Source: Flavihumibacter sp. UBA7668 (lineage in GTDB: Bacteria > Bacteroidota > Bacteroidia > Chitinophagales > Chitinophagaceae). From it: a DNA stretch of 64,000 nt. Location: NCBI RefSeq assembly GCF_002483205.1, contig NZ_DLHM01000004.1:528962-592961 (forward strand), in the 5' to 3' direction. The translations under genes and the position numbers were made by a program. Below, piece by piece: positions 1-8,562 of the stretch (position 1 is the first letter of the stretch; each line of letters starts with the position of its first letter). The notes beneath the pieces were generated by a model. It made no database searches. It saw nothing but the letters and a program-made list of their open reading frames with translations, and had not been told where the DNA came from.

Positions 1-1369
1 TCGCCCAGATTTTCTCCCCCTGCTTACTCATTACCATGTTAACGGTAACCTGATTGGTAACCGGATTGAAATCCTGGAATGCGTCGGTGATATTTTCACC
101 TTCGAGTTTAGCTTTTTCAGAACCTGGTACGGTTTTGATGCCATAGAGCGCAACAAAATCCTGCACTTTTCCATCTTCGTTTTTCTCCGGCATTCCGAAG
201 AGAAATTTTACATCACCCGGCATATTGTTTTGCACTACCGGATTGTTGAGGTAAGACATCGCCAATGCGGTATCTTTTGTTGCAACAAAACCAAGATAAG
301 GAGCAAAAACCGGACGTCCATCCTGCCCCTGCTGAGGAGGAACAAACTGGATGGTTGCCAGAATTGGATTGGTAGCACGTGCAGCTTCCGGTGTTTGCGC
401 TGCAGCAGTTTTAGACGTGTCGCCGCTTTTCAGAACATTGGCAAGAGAGCTGGTATCAGCACCTGCGGTGGTTGTATCAACGGTTACCGGTTTAGCTACC
501 GTATCAACAGTAGGATTGCTTCCTTTCAGATAAGCAGCCAATGCTTTGTCAGCTGCTTCCAGGCTGCGATCCAGTTCGCCAATATTGTATACTTCAAAGA
601 ATTGCAGGTTGGCGGTTGATTGCAGGTACTTACGAACCCGCTCCGGGTCACTAGCACCAGCCAGTTCAACCGTGATGATACCTTTGGTTTCATCCAGACT
701 GATATTTGGTTGCGCCACCCCGAATTTGTCAATCCGTTTGGTCAGTACATCATAGGTCTGTTTCATAGCAGCAGTTGCCTGCTCCCGGATATACTGTACA
801 ACAGCATTATCCGTTGCATCCACTTTAACCTGATTGCGCGTACTGTTTGAAAACAAGGGTGCCAATTTCATACCCGGATTCACCTCTTTAAAAGATTGTG
901 CAAACAGGGTAATAAAATCAGCATCTGATGTTGCTTTTTTACGGTTTGCTTCATCAATCGCTTTTTTCAGATTGGGATCAGTTGGATTGTTACTCAAACC
1001 TCTGATCAGTCCGTCTAATGCAACGTCCATCGTAACGTTGATACCGCCCTGAAGATCAAGACCGAGCAGTAATTCGTTTTCTTTGGCTTTTTGATAGGAA
1101 TGTCCCCACCACGTAATCTTTTCATTACGGGTGCTGTCCTGCAATCGTCTGATGGTAGATTTTTTGATCTCATTCAGCGTGTCCTGGTACTTCAGTTGGA
1201 GGTCCTGGTTGCCAGCATACTTTTGTTCTGGTTTAGGGTAGGTGTTCACATACCGCATTGCTTTTTCTTCGATGCCTTTTTCATGCTGGTTCACGAACCA
1301 GGTAAATGATAACTGGTACAGTGAAATCAGGATCAGGAAAGCAGTAAAGATGCTCACGAGTATTCTCAT
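1..1369 (-). CDS. secDF: SecDF protein translocase fusion, N-terminal part (runs off window)
   Basis: This is the N-terminal 456 codons of the SecD half of the SecDF membrane subunit, which uses the proton gradient to help the Sec translocon move proteins across the inner membrane. The start is the ATG at 1369; it is followed by a hydrophobic first membrane segment (MRILVSIFTAFLILISLYQL). The SecD signature LGLDLQGG lies near residue 97. A P1-type periplasmic domain follows, with the usual KRIDKFGV and ITVELAG stretches. A low-complexity Thr/Ala/Asp-rich insert near residues 300-345 (runs like TVDTTTAGADTSS) is typical of the longer Bacteroidota SecDF proteins. The remaining membrane segments and the SecF half lie beyond base 1, so the fusion is inferred from the lineage and not seen. 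It is divergent from the lipoprotein gene at 1552. Confidence 0.93.
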   Translation of the reverse strand, partial: MRILVSIFTAFLILISLYQLSFTWFVNQHEKGIEEKAMRYVNTYPKPEQKYAGNQDLQLKYQDTLNEIKKSTIRRLQDSTRNEKITWWGHSYQKAKENELLLGLDLQGGINVTMDVALDGLIRGLSNNPTDPNLKKAIDEANRKKATSDADFITLFAQSFKEVNPGMKLAPLFSNSTRNQVKVDATDNAVVQYIREQATAAMKQTYDVLTKRIDKFGVAQPNISLDETKGIITVELAGASDPERVRKYLQSTANLQFFEVYNIGELDRSLEAADKALAAYLKGSNPTVDTVAKPVTVDTTTAGADTSSLANVLKSGDTSKTAAAQTPEAARATNPILATIQFVPPQQGQDGRPVFAPYLGFVATKDTALAMSYLNNPVVQNNMPGDVKFLFGMPEKNEDGKVQDFVALYGIKTVPGSEKAKLEGENITDAFQDFNPVTNQVTVNMVMSKQGEKIWA

Positions 1370-1410
1370 CGCAATACTTGTTTCGTTTTTTGTAGTTTTT
1401 TAAAGAGTGG

Positions 1411-1418
1411 CAAATATA
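1411..1418 (-). promoter_or_regulatory. candidate -7 box for secDF
   Basis: Read on the minus strand this is TATATTTG, an exact match to the Bacteroidota -7 consensus TAnnTTTG, about 42 bases upstream of the secDF start. No clear TTTG -33 element is seen at the usual 17-23 base distance, so the call rests on the -7 box and position only. Confidence 0.35.
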
Positions 1419-1551
1419 GGATTTCGGATGAAATATTGACAGGATGTAGTTTTTAGAGTAGTTATCCCGGAAAAAATACGGAATTTGCAAATCCGGTTGG
1501 AACCGGAACAGAGGGGGAAAACCTGTCTTTCAGATGTTATAATAATTGAAT

Positions 1552-2271
1552 ATGAGTTGGAGAAATAGCCTGATTCCGGGTGTCCTGATTGCATTTATAC
1601 TGGTTGGCTGCCTTAAACAGGAGGATAAAACCGGGGAAGGTCCCAGGGCAAAGATCCTGCTGGTGAATGCTGCACTGGATGCTGCACCTGTAAATTTATT
1701 GCTGGATGGCAACCCGATTTCCGATTCAGATCTTCCTTTTGGCAGTGCAGGCGAGCTGAACGATAATGGCTATATCCCTGCCCGCCCTGGTATACAAACT
1801 ATTGGCTGGAAGGTTGGAGATGAAATATATACAGAGGGTAAATTTTTAGCATGGGATCCGAATGCCTATTATACCGTCCTTCATTTTGATACGGCAGTAA
1901 ATGGCTTTGGCAGCTGGACCATAATCCGGGATGACCCGGAAACCACCGATACTTCTGCAAGGGTACGCTTTATTAATTGTGTAGCGGGACCGGATTCTCT
2001 TAGTTTATGGCTGATTAATCCAAATGATACCCTGGTGGTGGCCAGCCGGCGGGCATTTCTTGAATTCACCGGAATCACCGGCACTGATTTTACCGTAAAT
2101 GTTGTACCAGGTAGCTGGCGCTACGAATTAATAGATAAGAATAACCTGGTATTGGATGGGGGGGATTTCCCGGTTAGCGCTGCAAGTATGTACAGTTTTA
2201 TTGGCATCGGAGAAACGGGCGCCACAGGGGATAAACAGCCCAGGTTATTAACCATTCTCCAAAAGAAATGA
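1552..2271 (+). CDS. DUF4397-like lipoprotein
   Basis: Predicted outer or inner membrane lipoprotein of 239 residues. The N-terminus is a short signal peptide ending in the lipobox LVGC near residue 20. Two similar halves follow, each beginning with a beta-strand motif (AKILLVNAALDAAPVNLLLDG; ARVRFINCVAGPDSLSLWL). These resemble the DUF4397 fold, where the phrase is usually RVRFINASPDAPAVDVYVDG. The ATG at 1552 is preferred over an in-frame TTG at 1546 because it gives a clean signal peptide. The gene stands alone between divergent secDF and the aminotransferase 79 bases downstream. Function is unknown; the DUF4397 assignment is from eye-matched motifs. Confidence 0.7.
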   Translation: MSWRNSLIPGVLIAFILVGCLKQEDKTGEGPRAKILLVNAALDAAPVNLLLDGNPISDSDLPFGSAGELNDNGYIPARPGIQTIGWKVGDEIYTEGKFLAWDPNAYYTVLHFDTAVNGFGSWTIIRDDPETTDTSARVRFINCVAGPDSLSLWLINPNDTLVVASRRAFLEFTGITGTDFTVNVVPGSWRYELIDKNNLVLDGGDFPVSAASMYSFIGIGETGATGDKQPRLLTILQKK

Positions 2272-2350
2272 CGGTATTAAACCGGTCATTTTGTATTTTT
2301 ACCAATTGTCAGGCAATCATTCAATAAACAAACCAATTTAGCAAAACAAC

Positions 2351-3541
2351 ATGTCTCTATCATCCCGGTTGCAGCGCTTCAGTGAACCAGAAACGCTGCG
2401 TATGGCCAAAATGGGCCGCGAACTTCGTGCAAAAGGATTTGATGTTATCGACCTCAGTTTAGGTGAACCAGATTTTGATACCCCCGAACATATTAAAGAA
2501 GCTGCCAAAAAAGCGGTGGATGAAAACTGGAGCCATTATCCTCCTGTTGCCGGTTATCCGGATCTGCGCGAAGCCGTTTGCACCAAATTAAAACGCGATA
2601 ACAATCTGGAGTATAAACCCGAGAATATTCTGGTATCAACCGGCGCCAAACAAAGTATTGCCAACCTTATTATGGCCCTGGTGGATACCGGAGATGAAGT
2701 GGTGATTCCAACCCCTTACTGGGTTTCCTATTCCGAAATCGTAAAAATGTCGGAAGGTGTTCCTGTTATGATCCGCACCTCGGCCGCAGCCGGATATAAA
2801 GTTAGTGCTGCAGAAGTGGAAGCGGCCATTACGCCCAAAACCAAACTCTTCATGTTCTCTTCACCATGTAACCCTACCGGTGCTGTATACTCGAAGGAAG
2901 AGCTTTCGGCTTTGGCGGATGTTTTTCGCAAACATCCTGAGGTGTATATCATGAGTGATGAAATCTATGAATATATCAACTACAATGGCAAACATGAAAG
3001 CATTGCCCAGTTTGATGATATCAAAGACCGTGTTATCATCATCAATGGTTTGAGTAAAGGTTTTGCTATGACCGGATATCGCCTGGGCTTTATAGCCGGC
3101 GCTCCTGAAATTGTCAAAGCCTGTGAAAAAATACAGGGACAAATAACAAGTGGAGCCAATGCCGTTACCCAACGTGCAGCCATCGTTGCCTTAACAACTG
3201 ATCTGGCTCCCAGCAGAGCTATGGTAAAGGAATTTGCAGAACGCAAAAAAGTTATCATGCAATTGCTGAGTGAGTTGCCAGGAGTTACCTGCAATGAACC
3301 TGATGGTGCCTTTTATGTATTCCCGGATATCAGTTCCTATTTCGGAAAATCAGATGGAACAACTACCGTAAACAATTCGGACGAATTATGTTTTTATATT
3401 CTCGAGAATGCACACGTTACAACCGTAACCGGAAAAGCATTCGGAGAAGACAAATGTATCCGGATCGCATTCACCAACAGCCTGCCTAAAATTCAGGAAG
3501 GAATGGCCCGCATCAAAGCTGTGCTGGCGAAGTTGAAGTAA
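2351..3541 (+). CDS. PLP-dependent class I aminotransferase (aspartate aminotransferase type)
   Basis: A 396-residue fold-type I PLP enzyme of the aspartate/aromatic aminotransferase family, full length for the I-gamma subgroup. It should transfer amino groups between aspartate (or prephenate/aromatic substrates) and 2-oxoglutarate in the cytoplasm. Visible signatures are the N-terminal DLSLGEPDFDTP substrate-binding segment, SSPCNPTGAVYS with its Asn and Pro-Thr-Gly, MSDEIYEYINY with the PLP-pyridine Asp and Tyr, and NGLSKGFAMTGYRLGF. In the last motif K236 is the Schiff-base lysine. The C-terminal CIRIAFTNS contains the substrate-carboxylate Arg. It has its own strong terminator at 3548-3579 and is probably monocistronic. 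Substrate preference (aspartate versus prephenate) cannot be decided by eye. Confidence 0.93.
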   Translation: MSLSSRLQRFSEPETLRMAKMGRELRAKGFDVIDLSLGEPDFDTPEHIKEAAKKAVDENWSHYPPVAGYPDLREAVCTKLKRDNNLEYKPENILVSTGAKQSIANLIMALVDTGDEVVIPTPYWVSYSEIVKMSEGVPVMIRTSAAAGYKVSAAEVEAAITPKTKLFMFSSPCNPTGAVYSKEELSALADVFRKHPEVYIMSDEIYEYINYNGKHESIAQFDDIKDRVIIINGLSKGFAMTGYRLGFIAGAPEIVKACEKIQGQITSGANAVTQRAAIVALTTDLAPSRAMVKEFAERKKVIMQLLSELPGVTCNEPDGAFYVFPDISSYFGKSDGTTTVNNSDELCFYILENAHVTTVTGKAFGEDKCIRIAFTNSLPKIQEGMARIKAVLAKLK

Positions 3542-3547
3542 GATCTT

Positions 3548-3579
3548 CACCCGTCGGGTTTACCCGACGGGTGTTTTTT
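3548..3579 (+). terminator. intrinsic terminator after the aminotransferase
   Basis: A perfect 11-bp GC-rich stem (3548-3558 paired with 3563-3573) closes a TTTA loop and is followed directly by six T (3574-3579). It begins seven bases after the aminotransferase stop codon. It overlaps the stop of the convergent regulator gene by two bases, but no U-tract is seen for that strand. Confidence 0.93.
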
Positions 3580-6499
3580 AAGACCGGTTTTTTTGACGGC
3601 CATGAAATTCCATCAGGAAATTGAAGAGGTTTTCTTCGGGAGATAGTTCCAGTTTTTTGCGCAGCCGATATCGGCTTAATTCCACGCTTTTAATAGTAAT
3701 GCTCATTATGCGCGCGATTTCCTTACTGTTCATATTCAGTCTCAGATACGCACAAAGCTTGATTTCAGTCGGTGTTAACCGGGGATACTCTTTTTTAAGC
3801 GCAATTAAAAAATCATCATATGCCTGATTGAAATGCAGGGCAAACTGATCCCAGTCCATTTTGAATTTTTCAGGCTCCAGCATCTTCACAATCTTTTTTA
3901 TATCCTCCGGTTGATCTGTTTCTCCAACTGTTTTATTTAACCGTAACACTTCGTCTTTTACCTTGTGCAAAATTTCACCTCTCTGCACCAGATTGATGGA
4001 AGTGGTTGTCAGTTCCTTGTTTTTTAACTGCAGCTCAGCTTCGAGTTTTTCATTTCTCAAGCGCACAATTTCAGCTTCTGATTTTTCAAGTTCCAATTGA
4101 TGCAGGTATTGTATCCGTTTCTGTTCTTCTTCATGCCGGATCTGTTGCAACTCAAATTTTTGCTTTTGCCATCGGTAGATTCCATACACTCCCAAACCAA
4201 TTAAAACAATATAACTGAGCTTGGCCCAGATCGTTTCATACCAGGGTGGAAGTATGATGAACCGATAGCTTACAACAGCCGGTTCTTCTCCTGAATGCGT
4301 TCTCGCTTTAACCTTAAAAACATAGTTTCCGGGAGGTAGATAGTTGTATTCTTTTTCTGTTTTTTTCGACCAGGCCGACCAGCCTCTGTCAAAGTTTTCC
4401 AGCATATATGAAAACTCTGTACTTGCCTGCCGACCATATAACGGTGAAGAATATGCGAACGAGAGGCTGTTGAGGTTATAATCCAGTTCAGGACTTTGCG
4501 CATTTACAAATCCATCTCCATTCGCTGCCTGATTTCCATACACTCCAAATAAACTGCTGTCGCGGTCACTGATGGCTTTTACAGAAGAAAGCAGCAGTGG
4601 AATCTTGCCCTGCATACTTTTATACTTTTCATAATTGAGCAGATAAAATCCATCTTCTCCTGCAACAAATACACTGTTTTTGTTATAGGGATAAATAAAA
4701 TCAAATCCATTGTTCAATAACTTGGAATCCATTTCCGGAATATTCACTCTTTCCGGTTCACCCGAACGCAAATCGATTACGCCTAAATGTTTGTTCTGAA
4801 TAAACCAGATATTTCCAGCCTCATCTTCCTTTAGGTATTGAACCGTTTTATTTTGAAATATTTTTCGTAAAAATTCACAGGGAACAAAATCATCCTTATC
4901 TGCATTGTATTCGTACAATCCATGATCGGTTGACAACACCACCCTGTTCTTTATTTTATAGATCGCATTCCTGTTTTTGGAAAGAATATTTTTCTTGTCT
5001 TCATACAATTTCCAGGTGGGCGATGGCCAGGTACTTAAATCAATTTTAAATAAGCCGATATATGGATGCGCCACCCACCCGATATCATTGTCCAGTGCAA
5101 AAAATCGGGAAGATTCAAAATGTATATGTCGTCGGTTATCCAGGAATTTTCCCTGCTGAAAATCATAAATATTCAACCCATTATAGGTGCCGGCCAGCAT
5201 ATATTGAGAGGGCTGTACCGGGTTCAGCGGTTTGAAAAACCAAAAGCCGGTACTTCCATCCAGTAAGCGTGCATGGGCACCATCAATAATAAAAGCACCA
5301 TCGCTATGCCCCATAATCAGTTGCTGGTTCACTTCTGAAAGATTCCATACCTGCCCATTGCTATTGGCCACTTTATTAAATGCTGATTTTACAGAAGATA
5401 GATCTGCAGCGTGGGGTAGAAGCGCTTCAAATAAGCCACTGGTCAGTCCAATATATAATCTGTTTTTATGTATGATGGCAGCGCTACCCGGACTATGTTC
5501 CTGTTTATCCGCATAGATATGACGGATCGGGCTGTTGTACCCAACAAAGTCGATTCCATTATCGAGTCCAAGCCAGATATTTTTTTGTTTGTCAAGAGAA
5601 ATGGAAATGATATTATTATTCTGTAGTCCCTCATGCAGCGAGAGCCGGTGCACCAGGTTTCCTTTTGTATCGATTATATAACACCCCCCTAACGCTGTGG
5701 CGATGGCCAGTTCAGTTTCATTTAGTTGAATAACACCGTTCAGGATCTTATCCGTAATACCATTAAGATCCGGTGATTGAAAGGGTTGAATCATACCTCT
5801 GGTATAACAAAACAAACCTGCATGTTTGCTGGCAATTAGCAGGCTGTCTTTTGATAGTGGAACCAAATCCACCAGTTTGGTATTTTTTAGACTGATTCCT
5901 CCATCCACAAATGGTTCCCAGGTTCCATGCCTGAATTGCAACAGCCCCTTATCATATTCATTGGCGATTAGCATACCATTGGCATATCCTAAAAAATCCC
6001 AGTTTCTGCTGGGATAGGCAATTATTTTATCATTTACCAGATGAAAAATGCGCTTATTAGAACGGAAGAAAACCTCGTCTTTCAAAACAATCACATTCCA
6101 GATATCTGCAAACTCCCTGTGTTCAGCCGGAATCAGGTGAACAAGTGTATGATATTTCAGTAATCCTGCTTTATCCGGCAGGTAATAGCCAATTTCTCCC
6201 TGTCCGCCTATATAAATTTTACCACCCGAACCAGTGGCAAGTGATCGAACAATGGATTCATTTGGAAGCAGGTATTTATTCCAATGGGTTCCGTCAAAAC
6301 TGAGCATACCCTCATTGTTGGCAACGTACAGAATCCCCTGATCATCCTGATCCAGTTTCCAGTTCTGGGTTCCTGCACCATAAGCTTCCTTATTGTAATT
6401 GGTGATGGTTGGGATGGCAATACTGTGTTGTGCCCGGACAGTACCAGGACATAAACAGGCCAGCCATAAAACTGTGAATAGAATAAATGTATCCTTCAT
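3578..6499 (-). CDS. membrane-tethered sensor/regulator: Reg_prop propeller, Y_Y_Y domain, coiled coil, LuxR-type HTH
   Basis: A 973-residue one-component regulator. From the N-terminus: a signal peptide ending VRAQ; about 650 residues of beta-propeller repeats (phrases such as GILYVANNEGMLSFDG, NIWLGLDNGI, NIWFIQNK) like the ligand-binding half of hybrid two-component systems; a Y_Y_Y domain (YLPPGNYVFKVKARTHSGEE) near residues 690-740; one membrane helix near 747-768; a charged coiled coil; and a C-terminal LuxR-type helix-turn-helix (LTPTEIKLCAYL...NSKEIARIM...VELSRYRLRKKL) near 905-955. There is no histidine kinase or receiver domain, so the DNA-binding domain appears to stay on the membrane. 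The ATG at 6499 is chosen over one seven codons upstream because it fits the signal peptide. It is divergent from the glycan locus at 6656-16442, whose expression it probably controls. Confidence 0.87.
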   Translation of the reverse strand: MKDTFILFTVLWLACLCPGTVRAQHSIAIPTITNYNKEAYGAGTQNWKLDQDDQGILYVANNEGMLSFDGTHWNKYLLPNESIVRSLATGSGGKIYIGGQGEIGYYLPDKAGLLKYHTLVHLIPAEHREFADIWNVIVLKDEVFFRSNKRIFHLVNDKIIAYPSRNWDFLGYANGMLIANEYDKGLLQFRHGTWEPFVDGGISLKNTKLVDLVPLSKDSLLIASKHAGLFCYTRGMIQPFQSPDLNGITDKILNGVIQLNETELAIATALGGCYIIDTKGNLVHRLSLHEGLQNNNIISISLDKQKNIWLGLDNGIDFVGYNSPIRHIYADKQEHSPGSAAIIHKNRLYIGLTSGLFEALLPHAADLSSVKSAFNKVANSNGQVWNLSEVNQQLIMGHSDGAFIIDGAHARLLDGSTGFWFFKPLNPVQPSQYMLAGTYNGLNIYDFQQGKFLDNRRHIHFESSRFFALDNDIGWVAHPYIGLFKIDLSTWPSPTWKLYEDKKNILSKNRNAIYKIKNRVVLSTDHGLYEYNADKDDFVPCEFLRKIFQNKTVQYLKEDEAGNIWFIQNKHLGVIDLRSGEPERVNIPEMDSKLLNNGFDFIYPYNKNSVFVAGEDGFYLLNYEKYKSMQGKIPLLLSSVKAISDRDSSLFGVYGNQAANGDGFVNAQSPELDYNLNSLSFAYSSPLYGRQASTEFSYMLENFDRGWSAWSKKTEKEYNYLPPGNYVFKVKARTHSGEEPAVVSYRFIILPPWYETIWAKLSYIVLIGLGVYGIYRWQKQKFELQQIRHEEEQKRIQYLHQLELEKSEAEIVRLRNEKLEAELQLKNKELTTTSINLVQRGEILHKVKDEVLRLNKTVGETDQPEDIKKIVKMLEPEKFKMDWDQFALHFNQAYDDFLIALKKEYPRLTPTEIKLCAYLRLNMNSKEIARIMSITIKSVELSRYRLRKKLELSPEENLFNFLMEFHGRQKNRS

Positions 6500-6528
6500 A
6501 TGTGCAATGCAATCCGTCACAATATATC

Positions 6529-6597
6529 AATTGATGTGTTATTCATAGGGTTGATTAGGCTGATTTTGCGGTTTGATGTGGTATTGATGTGGTAAAT
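6529..6597. promoter_or_regulatory. candidate operator: two TTGAT direct-repeat pairs upstream of GH5
   Basis: Two direct-repeat pairs with one-helical-turn (11 bp) spacing: TTGAT at 6531 with TTCAT at 6542, and TTGAT at 6573 with TTGAT at 6584. The pairs start 42 bp apart. The array at 8419-8477 before susC repeats this almost exactly, with pairs 43 bp apart; 6531-6549 differs from 8419-8437 at one base. The site lies between the divergent regulator and GH5. Binding by that regulator is inferred. Confidence 0.6.
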
Positions 6598-6623
6598 CAC
6601 CCTATCCGGCTCTTTTGATCGGG

Positions 6624-6631
6624 TATTTTTA
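6624..6631 (+). promoter_or_regulatory. candidate -7 box for the GH5 gene
   Basis: TATTTTTA matches TAnnTTTG except for the last base. It begins 36 bp after the last base of the second TTGAT repeat (6588), exactly the distance found before susC (8477 to 8513). The -33 region (6601-6604, CCTA) does not match TTTG, which would fit dependence on an activator. Confidence 0.45.
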
Positions 6632-6655
6632 ATCCCAACCAATAATTGCCATAGA

Positions 6656-8422
6656 ATGAAACGTATCAATCAGGTTCGAAAACTGCTCCTGCACTTTATC
6701 TGGATGCTTCCTTTATTGCCTTTTCAATTGTCGGCACAGGGATTTATCCGGGCTTCTGGAGAACAAATAGTAGATAGAAATGGGCAGAATATCCTGTTCC
6801 GGGGAATGGGACTGGGTGGATGGATGCTGCAGGAAGGGTATATGTTAAAAGTAAATGGAATCGGACAACAGCAACATGTGATCCGGAAGCATATTGAAGA
6901 ACTGATTGGCCCGGAGAAAACAGCGGAATTTTATACGGAATGGCTCTCAAACCATACTACCCGAAAAGATATTGAAGCCATGAAAGCATGGGGATTTAAT
7001 TCCGTACGCTTACCCATGCATTATAATTTATATACCCTGCCCATTGAAAAAGAACCGGTAAAAGGAAAGCATACCTGGCTTCAACAGGGATTCGAATACA
7101 CCGACAGCCTCCTGAGCTGGTGCAGGGATAACCAGGTTTATCTGATCCTGGATTTGCATGCAGCGCCAGGCGGACAAGGGAATGACCTGAATATTTCGGA
7201 TGCGGATCCGTCCAAACCATTTCTATGGCAAAGTGAAGAGAACCTGCAAAAAACAATCGCCCTTTGGAAAAAACTTGCGGATAGATATAAAAATGAACCC
7301 TGGATAGCAGCCTACGACATCATTAATGAACCGAATTGGGGCTTTACTGATCCGGCTGATAAAAACGGATTGCAGGAACAGGGGAATCAGCCCCTGAAAA
7401 AGTTGATGCAGGATATTACAACCGCCATCCGGTCGGTGGATACCAACCACCTAATAATAATTGAGGGAAACGGATGGGGTAATAATTACAATGGAATACT
7501 GCCACCCTGGGATAAAAACATGGCCCTGAGCTTTCATAAATACTGGAATTACAATACACAGGAAGCGATTCAGCAGTTTCTTGATTTTAGAAAAAAATAC
7601 CAGGTACCGATCTGGCTCGGCGAAACCGGAGAGAATTCCAATACCTGGTTTACACAGGCAATATCCCTGATGGAACGAAATAATATCGGCTGGTGCTGGT
7701 GGCCATTAAAAAAGATCGGGATCAATAATCCACTTGAAATAAAATCTACGGAAGGGTACAATGCCGTTTTGAACTATTGGGCAAAGAAAGGCCCGAGGCC
7801 AACACCTGAAATTGCTTACCAGGGATTGTTGGAGCTTGCCCGAAACACGCATTTTGATAAGGCGATCCAACATATTGATGTGGTAGATGCCATGTTTCGC
7901 CAGGTAAATTCTACTGCGACCATACCCTACAAAACAACTACTATTCAACATGGAACCATTCTTTCTGCTGCAGATTATGACCTGGGACGCAATGGCCTGG
8001 CCTATTTTGATCTGGATACGGCCAATTATCGTGTTTCAACAGGAAAGGGATCTGCCGGAAACAGGGGGCATGCCTATCGGAATGATGGGGTAGATATCCG
8101 TATGATGGAGAATAACAAGTATACAATAACGCATACCGAACCCGGAGAATGGTTACAATACACCGTCCATTTTTCGGAAGCCGGAACCTATACAATTGAA
8201 CTGCTTCTGTCTGCTCACACGCAGGAAGGAGCGCTTGAGTTCACGCTGATTGGCGAGGAAAAAGCACACCGGATCAGCGTACCAAAAGCCTTTACCAAAG
8301 GGGAATGGAAATATTTTGTACTGCCCGCTCTGCCAGTTCAGGCAGGAGAAAGGGTGTTACAGGTTAAATTCCTGACAAGTGGCATTGAATTCCAGTCGAT
8401 TCGCTTTACAAAATCAAATTGA
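6656..8422 (+). CDS. GH5 family endo-/exo-glucanase with C-terminal CBM6-like module
   Basis: A secreted glycoside hydrolase of 588 residues. A signal peptide ends at FQLSAQ. The GH5 (beta/alpha)8 domain runs from about residue 30 to 400, with FRGMGLGGWM at the start, the RLPMHYN strand, the acid/base IINEPNW (E225) and the nucleophile WLGETGE (E323). Residues about 450-588 form a beta-sandwich like CBM6 (GEWLQYTVHF, GTYTIELLLSAH, GIEFQSIRF), a glucan-binding module. It should cut beta-linked glucan in the periplasm or at the cell surface. It sits directly upstream of susC but has its own repeat array and candidate promoter, and a second array separates it from susC. The GH5 subfamily, and so the linkage cleaved, cannot be settled by eye. 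Confidence 0.88.
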   Translation: MKRINQVRKLLLHFIWMLPLLPFQLSAQGFIRASGEQIVDRNGQNILFRGMGLGGWMLQEGYMLKVNGIGQQQHVIRKHIEELIGPEKTAEFYTEWLSNHTTRKDIEAMKAWGFNSVRLPMHYNLYTLPIEKEPVKGKHTWLQQGFEYTDSLLSWCRDNQVYLILDLHAAPGGQGNDLNISDADPSKPFLWQSEENLQKTIALWKKLADRYKNEPWIAAYDIINEPNWGFTDPADKNGLQEQGNQPLKKLMQDITTAIRSVDTNHLIIIEGNGWGNNYNGILPPWDKNMALSFHKYWNYNTQEAIQQFLDFRKKYQVPIWLGETGENSNTWFTQAISLMERNNIGWCWWPLKKIGINNPLEIKSTEGYNAVLNYWAKKGPRPTPEIAYQGLLELARNTHFDKAIQHIDVVDAMFRQVNSTATIPYKTTTIQHGTILSAADYDLGRNGLAYFDLDTANYRVSTGKGSAGNRGHAYRNDGVDIRMMENNKYTITHTEPGEWLQYTVHFSEAGTYTIELLLSAHTQEGALEFTLIGEEKAHRISVPKAFTKGEWKYFVLPALPVQAGERVLQVKFLTSGIEFQSIRFTKSN

Positions 8423-8477
8423 TGTGTTATTGATAGGCTGTATTCGGGCCTCCTCAACTTATTGATGTGGTGTTGAG
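8419..8477. promoter_or_regulatory. candidate operator: two TTGAT direct-repeat pairs upstream of susC
   Basis: TTGAT at 8419 and 8430 (11 bp apart), then TTGAT at 8462 and TTGAG at 8473 (11 bp apart), with the pairs starting 43 bp apart. This mirrors the array at 6531-6588. The first repeat overlaps the last codons of the GH5 gene. The second pair ends 12 bases before a TTTG -33 element, a position suited to an activator touching RNA polymerase. Confidence 0.6.
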
Positions 8478-8489
8478 GGGGTGGATTGT

Positions 8490-8520
8490 TTTGAAAGCGC
8501 AGGCACCACAACTAGATTAG
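8490..8520 (+). promoter_or_regulatory. candidate promoter of the susC operon
   Basis: TTTG at 8490-8493, a 19-base spacer, then TAGATTAG at 8513-8520. This matches the Bacteroidota TTTG-N19-TAnnTTTG pattern with one mismatch in the -7 box. It lies just downstream of the TTGAT repeat array and about 43 bases before the susC start codon. Confidence 0.5.
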
Positions 8521-8562
8521 TCCTCAGATTTTTTAACAATTCTTTACGCTAATTACTTGCTT

